From NCBI GenBank assembly GCA_049999765.1, contig JBNGIQ010009264.1, forward strand, positions 52,403 through 103,100: a stretch of 50,698 nucleotides of DNA, in the 5' to 3' direction. The translations under genes and the position numbers were made by a program. Under the pieces are notes generated by a model. It was not told the DNA's origin, searched no databases, and saw only the letters and a program-made list of their open reading frames with translations. Below are positions 43,474-50,698 of this stretch, one piece after another. Every line of letters starts with the position of its first letter. Positions within the stretch are counted from its first letter, which is position 1. This DNA is from Phaeoceros laevis. Its lineage: Eukaryota > Anthocerotophyta > Anthocerotopsida > Notothyladales.

Positions 43474-43794
43474 TTAGAAGTTAGAACGCAAGTACCCCGT
43501 CAATCACTATAATAGTAAATACACGTTCCACTGCATCTTCTTCCTAATGTAGCCATCCCTGCTTTGCCACAAGCACAAGCTTATGGAATCTCCCTCTGCC
43601 TTCTGATTCAGAATTACACTAATCTTAAAACTAGGGTTTGATTCAAAAGAACAGGCCTACGCGTTGTCGCCAACTTATCTGTCCGAACGTGAGGTAGAGA
43701 GGAGGCGAGAGGAGCGGAAGCGGGGTTTCGACTTGCGGTGTTCGCTGTTGTCTCTAGCCTTTTGTGCGAGCGGCTTGGATTGTGATCGTCGACG

Positions 43795-46226
<2,432 letters not shown>

Positions 46227-46306
46227 GGCTGGAAGCTTCAAGCGTCCTATCATTCACCGACTTGGCTTTGTACATGGTGACCTGCTATCCGGGTGGAGGA
46301 AACGAA

Positions 46307-46425
46307 GGGGCTCAGGATTTGTGTGAAAGGTTATTTTTCGTTTGATTGATGTCGGAATAGGTTTCGGGGCTCAGGACTTGCGTGAAAGGTTATTTTCGTT
46401 TGATTGATGTCACATAGTTTTCGGG
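46307..46425. repeat. Imperfect 59-bp tandem repeat in the polyubiquitin 3' flank
   Basis: The unit ggggctcaggatttgtgtga and following bases begins at 46307 and recurs at 46366 with small changes. A partial third start is at 46423. It probably lies in the 3' UTR. Confidence 0.8.
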
Positions 46426-46749
46426 GCTCTGATGAGGAAGGCAACAGCTCTGCCTCTGACATCCTTTTTTGTAAATGTTTTGTACTGTTTCTTCAAGTTC
46501 AGACGCCAGGCATCACTGTCGTGGTAGCTAGATGTTACTATTACGTTGATTTTGAATTTGTCAGAGAAACCTGCTTTCTTTCTTTTTGGATCGCAAACTG
46601 AGTATGTGGGAGGGTCCATTCACGATCACGATTTGTCTTCCGACTGTAAGTCCGGGCCAACGGCCAGAAATTTCACACCCCACGGAAAGCTCGATAGTTT
46701 TTTCGGGCTAAGGACTTTCTTGCCCTGCCCGTTTGCACTGTGGCTGAGA

Positions 46750-48015
46750 ATGTCGTCGGAGAATGTGAGCAAGCTGTGGAAGTTGGGCATCGGCGTGCTG
46801 GATGATCCACAAATTTGGAGTCGCATGCCCGTCCACATCTTGGAGAAAGAAATCTTGCGCTGCCTGGCAGCCTCGTACCCTACCGTGATTAAGTTGTCTC
46901 TGGTGTGCAGGCGATGGCGCACCCTCCTCTACCAGGAGTACTACACAAGGATCCGGCGATCCTCCTCCCTGGCCGACCCCAACGGTCAGGGCTGGTTTCT
47001 GCAGCTCTTCCTGGTAGGGCAGACCACAGAGCTCTTCGCCGCTCTTCACCACCCCAAGCTTAACCTGTGGCAGCAGCTGCCAGTCCAGAGGAACTGCACG
47101 GGATATGTCCCTGCCAGCCACCTTGTGGTGAGGCTGGACTTTGTCAAGGCGGACAAGGGCATGCTGCTCCTGAAGAAGTCGTATTTGGACTCACAAGACA
47201 CAGTCACTGTGAACGAGGAGGAGTGGCTGGTGATCGGGAGCCTCACTCATGATCATCCGGGCAACCGCCAGACGATGGAGATCATCCCCAGGCCCCCCAG
47301 CATTTTTGAAATGGACGTCAATGTCACCGAAGCACACATCTTCTTCAACGTGAGCAGGAGCTGTACGGCGGAGACCGAGCAGAACCAATGCAGCCCCGGC
47401 TACAAAATCATCATTCTGGCTGTCGACAAGTACGTGAACTGGTTTGTATCTCAGGTGTATGATTCCAGCAAGAAGAAGTGGGATATTGTCAAGCTTGCTC
47501 GCTTGGACGAGAATAGGTTTCAAAGGTCCTCCACCTGGAGCCTCTTTTCCGGTGTGCTCTGCGACGGTTTGCTCTACCTTGTCATATTTCCTCCAGACTC
47601 GTACGATCGGTACTTTGTGCTGGCATATGACATCGACAGGAATGGTAAGAGGGACCATCTTTGTGGCACGGTTTTTCCAAGCACAAGCTTGTTTGCGTTG
47701 GTGGTTATGACGAGTTTGTGGTGGCCAGATGCTCCTGAAGAGATTCCTGTACCAACGGATGAGATGCCGTTGCAGAACGGGACGTTGAGGATGTCGTTTT
47801 GCCATCTTGTGGAGTGCGGGGGACGAATTTTGCTGCTTCTCGACTTCATAAACGGATCCAATGATCCATTTGAGCGGTGGCACGACGCTGAAGGGATGGG
47901 AATTTGGGAATTGGAGGCCACCACATTGTCTGGTAAGCCAAAAACCGGAGATTACATCTGCCTTCCTATGTGTATTGCCAGTGGAAATGATACTGTTTTG
48001 CTGCAACTTGGGTAA
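46750..48015 (+). CDS. F-box protein, C-terminus apparently frameshifted
   Basis: Intronless; 421 residues from the first true ATG (MSSENVSKLWKLG). F-box proteins are substrate receptors of SCF ubiquitin ligases. The F-box is at about residues 23-65: IWSRMPVHILEKEILRCLAA, then VIKLSLVCRRWRTLLYQEYY. The rest resembles the beta-propeller-like part of plant F-box proteins (VYDSSKKKWDIVKLA, SGVLCDGLLYLVIFPP, CGGRILLLLDFI, GIWELEATTLSG). The frame ends at LLQLG and a TAA, but the family-like sequence goes on in another frame (next entry). Either a one-base indel truncated the gene or the assembly has an error. Confidence 0.75.
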   Translation: MSSENVSKLWKLGIGVLDDPQIWSRMPVHILEKEILRCLAASYPTVIKLSLVCRRWRTLLYQEYYTRIRRSSSLADPNGQGWFLQLFLVGQTTELFAALHHPKLNLWQQLPVQRNCTGYVPASHLVVRLDFVKADKGMLLLKKSYLDSQDTVTVNEEEWLVIGSLTHDHPGNRQTMEIIPRPPSIFEMDVNVTEAHIFFNVSRSCTAETEQNQCSPGYKIIILAVDKYVNWFVSQVYDSSKKKWDIVKLARLDENRFQRSSTWSLFSGVLCDGLLYLVIFPPDSYDRYFVLAYDIDRNGKRDHLCGTVFPSTSLFALVVMTSLWWPDAPEEIPVPTDEMPLQNGTLRMSFCHLVECGGRILLLLDFINGSNDPFERWHDAEGMGIWELEATTLSGKPKTGDYICLPMCIASGNDTVLLQLG

Positions 48016-48290
48016 ATGGGGTAGGTGCCAAGGATCATTGGGTAAAGCATGACACAGTGACTAGAGATCAGATGAAGACAATGGACTGCCAACGTGATTT
48101 TCTCCGAGATGCCACGTTTGTGGGTGTGGGTCACTTCATCTATATCTACTGCTGGAATCACACCATCAACCAAAGCAGGTCTGTCCTCATCTATGATGTG
48201 GAAATCAAGTCATGGAAATGGCTGTCCCATCTTCCTAATCTAGGATTTCAGTCCCAAATTTCCTTCTGTCCCAGTGCAATTCATCTATAA
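47990..48290 (+). pseudogene. Out-of-frame continuation of the F-box protein
   Basis: In the +1/+2 shifted frame the protein-like sequence continues from about YCFAATWVNGVGAKDHWVKH to FLRDATFVGVGHFIYIYCWN and VLIYDVEIKSWKWLSHLPNL, ending in a TAA near 48290. The DVEIKSWKWL pattern is a kelch-type motif expected at the end of such proteins. No splice pair that would restore the frame is seen at the junction near 47985-48000. Confidence 0.6.
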
Positions 48291-48551
48291 CAACACCATG
48301 ATCTTCCAGCTCACCTATCAAAGGAGATCATGAAACAGCAGTTGAAATTTGTAGCCAGCTCAAACCTGTAAGCAACAGCCCGTCCAAACCTGTAAGCCGA
48401 ATAATCAGATTGAGGAATACTGATTCCGATGGAAGAGCAGAATGAGTAGCTTGTTCGATAGAAGGAGAATGTGCGGAGGACTAAGCATGCTGCTGCATTG
48501 GTAAAACAATCCATAAGCAAGCGGTTCTTGGGTGTTGCTAGCCCCACCACA

Positions 48552-48561
48552 NNNNNNNNNN
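48552..48561. other. Assembly gap (10 N) inside a local duplication
   Basis: Sequence before the gap (48505-48551) recurs at about 48613-48661 with one or two changes, and sequence after it (ctgtctcatctcgagag at 48562) recurs at 48704-48720. The two copies may be alleles or an unmerged overlap. Confidence 0.85.
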
Positions 48562-48720
48562 CTGTCTCATCTCGAGAGCACCAGAAATGCAGTTTGCCCT
48601 GCTTCCATAGGTAGAACAATCCATAAGCAAGCGGTTCTTGGGTGTTGCTTGCCCCACCACATCCTTAAGCGTGAGCTGTTACAATTAAGCGCTTCGAATT
48701 AAGCTGTCTCATCTCGAGAG

Positions 48721-48820
48721 NNNNNNNNNNNNNNNNNNNNNNNNNNNNNNNNNNNNNNNNNNNNNNNNNNNNNNNNNNNNNNNNNNNNNNNNNNNNNNNN
48801 NNNNNNNNNNNNNNNNNNNN
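48721..48820. other. Assembly gap (100 N)
   Basis: 100 Ns; a scaffold gap of unknown true size, starting right after the second copy of the duplicated block. Confidence 0.98.
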
Positions 48821-50698
48821 GACCATATTTGTCCAGTTTTGTCCTTTGACTACGTTTCTACACAAAATTATACATGAAATGCTTTCAAAACCTATTTAAA
48901 TTTTGTAACCTTCGTTTGAGCGCATGAGTTCTATTCAACCATGAGTTCTATCGAACGGTGTAGAGAAGTAAGTACTTTAAGGCTACCAAACTATACAAAA
49001 AAAAATACCCACAAAATATATGGGCTCTATCTAGGGCCGGTTATGGCATCCACGCCCCATGAAGGCCTAGCGATGAAGAGTAAGAGTCTTTTTTCCAGGG
49101 TTGAATAGAGCTTTAAGGGTTAAAATTGTCAAACAACCCTAAAATGGTCAAACACACTCAAAGGCTAAAACGGTCAATCATCCAAAGGCCTACTTTCATC
49201 TTAAGATCTATAGTCCATTCAAAGTTTATGGACATATTTATAACCTAACAATCTTGGAAGAGTTATGCGGTTTTATTTTTAGGTTTATATCATTAATTTT
49301 ATGAATATGGCCAAAGTCCATGAATTCCATGAATTTTAGTGATAAACTTATTTCATTGAGCCAAAGTCCTAAGTGAAGTTGGCTAGTATATATACGTGTA
49401 TTATTATCATGGTATAGTATATGCAAGAGCCATGTTGGTTGAGATATTTGATCAGCTAATTTAATATGATGAGTTGAAGACAACAACTTTCAAAACGTCA
49501 AATTTTGATTCAACCAAGTCATGAAACAATCAAAATGCAAGTCATTCAAACATTTCAAAAATAGCAATTGTGATGTGCCTCTAAAACCCTGTCCTCTTTG
49601 GGTTCATATTAGCTTAAGTAATGTTAATTGTTGTGCTCTAATCCACGATGAATTTCATAATAATCATATATATTAATAATAGAAACTTAGAATTCTAAAA
49701 TCCAAAACTCTCCAATCCTTTGGAACAACCGGAAAAATTTCAAAAACACACACCTTGGTGACTTACGTTGTAGCAATTAGAAAAGTTCGGAACACCCTTA
49801 AATCTTATGAGTGCCAAAAAAAACATATATTTGTTGGAAAGCATCCATTGAATGCACATAATGTCTCTATTCTTTTGTTCTTGGTTATGAACATTTATCG
49901 TACTAGATGTAAACAAGTTAGCTAGCTACATGTAGCATACATGTAGCTCTAGGGAGCACGTGTCACTCAAAGATAATTTTATTCGAGGTACAAATATGGA
50001 AAAAATTGAAAAAGTACATGATAATAGAGAATGCTAAGGTAAATTAACTCCAAAAAATCTGGATCATATAAATGAATCCCATGAATCAAAGAGGACATAT
50101 TGAATAGATGCATAAAAGAGTGAAATATATAGAAGGAGCAATTCAATATAGTGGGGTGCTAGTTAGGCGTGGGGACGGAAAGGTGCTAGGAAGGAAAAAT
50201 CCGCATGGAGAAAAAAATGATCGCACCCTGAAGAGCAGCACAAAGGTCATCCTTATTCAGCTTACTGGCCAAAAGGAAAAAGAAAGAAAAACGACTGGGG
50301 CATGTGGCCTCCCCATTATGCTGTTCATTGTATGATGCATGGCATCCAGACAAGGCCCAGGACAGAAGCGTGCTTGGAGCTGGTGTCCTGGGCTCTGTCG
50401 GCGAAACAACCGTGAATTCCTACGATTGTTCCTCTTTAGAGGTGCTCCACCGTTTCACCGCCCTGTAACCTGCTGCACATGAGGTGATTCGGCCTCGCTA
50501 GCTCACCCTTCGCGCTCGAGTACTCTCCAGGCATCATCATGTCATGATCACACCAGCATATGCATGGCCAGCCAGGCTCAGTAGTGGGACATTCCCGCTG
50601 AGAAGGTAATGAGCAAGCCGTAGGTTATGGCCATGGCCGCCCACCCCCCCCTCACCACCCTGGTTGCCGCCCTCAAAATGGGGGCACGCCCCACTCTG
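48821..50698. other. AT-rich terminal region, no gene seen
   Basis: No supported gene on either strand. Bases 48830-48975 are a diverged copy of the repeat at about 40440-40555. A TTAA preceded by AAGGG at 49115-49123 resembles the right ends described for the TTAA-flanked elements. The last 350 bases return to higher GC, suggesting a gene flank beyond the window. Confidence 0.5.

Larger units (their letters stand above)
38915..43500. other. AT-rich, repeat-rich block without further genes
   Basis: No other protein-coding gene is supported. The block holds mobile-element remnants listed separately and short dispersed repeats. One shared stretch (acatattacctrggacac then aaacaacttaatt) occurs at 39725-39756 and again at 42869-42899. 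Another, tagagctagattcgctatcc and following bases near 40514-40550, has a diverged copy near 48911-48970. Tandem units around gtagcacattatgc occur at 41030-41110, and two copies of a 38-bp GC-rich unit (cggaatcccgggccgg core) at 40327-40396. Confidence 0.6.

Noticed and set aside
47191-48006. A 271-codon minus-strand frame
   Set aside because: Antisense to the F-box coding sequence, which carries a recognisable F-box.

Overview
This is plant nuclear DNA. It carries a PLS-class pentatricopeptide (PPR) protein, an eight-unit polyubiquitin gene, a plant-type biotin synthase, FQR-type quinone reductase, KIWI coactivator and a split elongator tRNA-Met. Introns are short (mostly 44-180 bp). A two-RING/IQ protein of the RNF32 type, a family I associate with ciliated organisms, fits a land plant with motile sperm (bryophyte, lycophyte or fern grade). 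The sequence does not fix the species. Exon boundaries below were worked out by hand from reading frame, GT/GC-AG sites and remembered family sequences.

Layout. Bases 1-37,500 are gene-dense. In order: an unassigned spliced gene (minus, 4.6-5.9 kb); organellar ribosomal protein bL17 (minus); RNA polymerase II subunit RPB11 (plus) converging on RPB6 (minus); a 1182-residue intronless PPR protein (plus); a one-repeat MYB (minus); the RNF32 homologue (plus); an FQR/WrbA-like flavodoxin reductase (minus); biotin synthase (minus); a tandem MBD-like protein (minus); tRNA-Met(CAT); an 11-exon G-patch protein of the AT1G63980/PinX1 type (minus); a small unknown protein (plus); a 12-exon ArnT-like membrane glycosyltransferase with a plastid-type N-terminus (plus); a C2/XYPPX/Lys-rich SRC2-like protein (minus); and KIWI/PC4 (minus). 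Neighbours are often divergent and share short promoter regions.

From about 37.5 kb the DNA turns AT-rich and repeat-rich. It holds foldback elements, TTAA-flanked CCC...GGG elements, a TTA-flanked Tourist-like MITE and assembly gaps. Inside it sits an intronless secreted protein whose closest known relatives, as far as I can tell, are fungal 3D/double-psi-barrel proteins; this is the best candidate for horizontal transfer. Genes return at 43.5-48.3 kb with polyubiquitin and an F-box gene that looks frameshifted. The last 2.4 kb is repeat-like.

Most genes are housekeeping: transcription (RPB11, RPB6, KIWI), organelle translation and RNA editing or processing (bL17, PPR), biotin synthesis, redox, ubiquitin. 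No operon-like functional system joins them. The points most worth a second look are the 3D-domain gene, the plastid ArnT-like enzyme, the RNF32 homologue, an excess of GC-AG introns, ubiquitin with Thr28 in all eight units, and a cluster of seven SUMO-type motifs in the G-patch protein.
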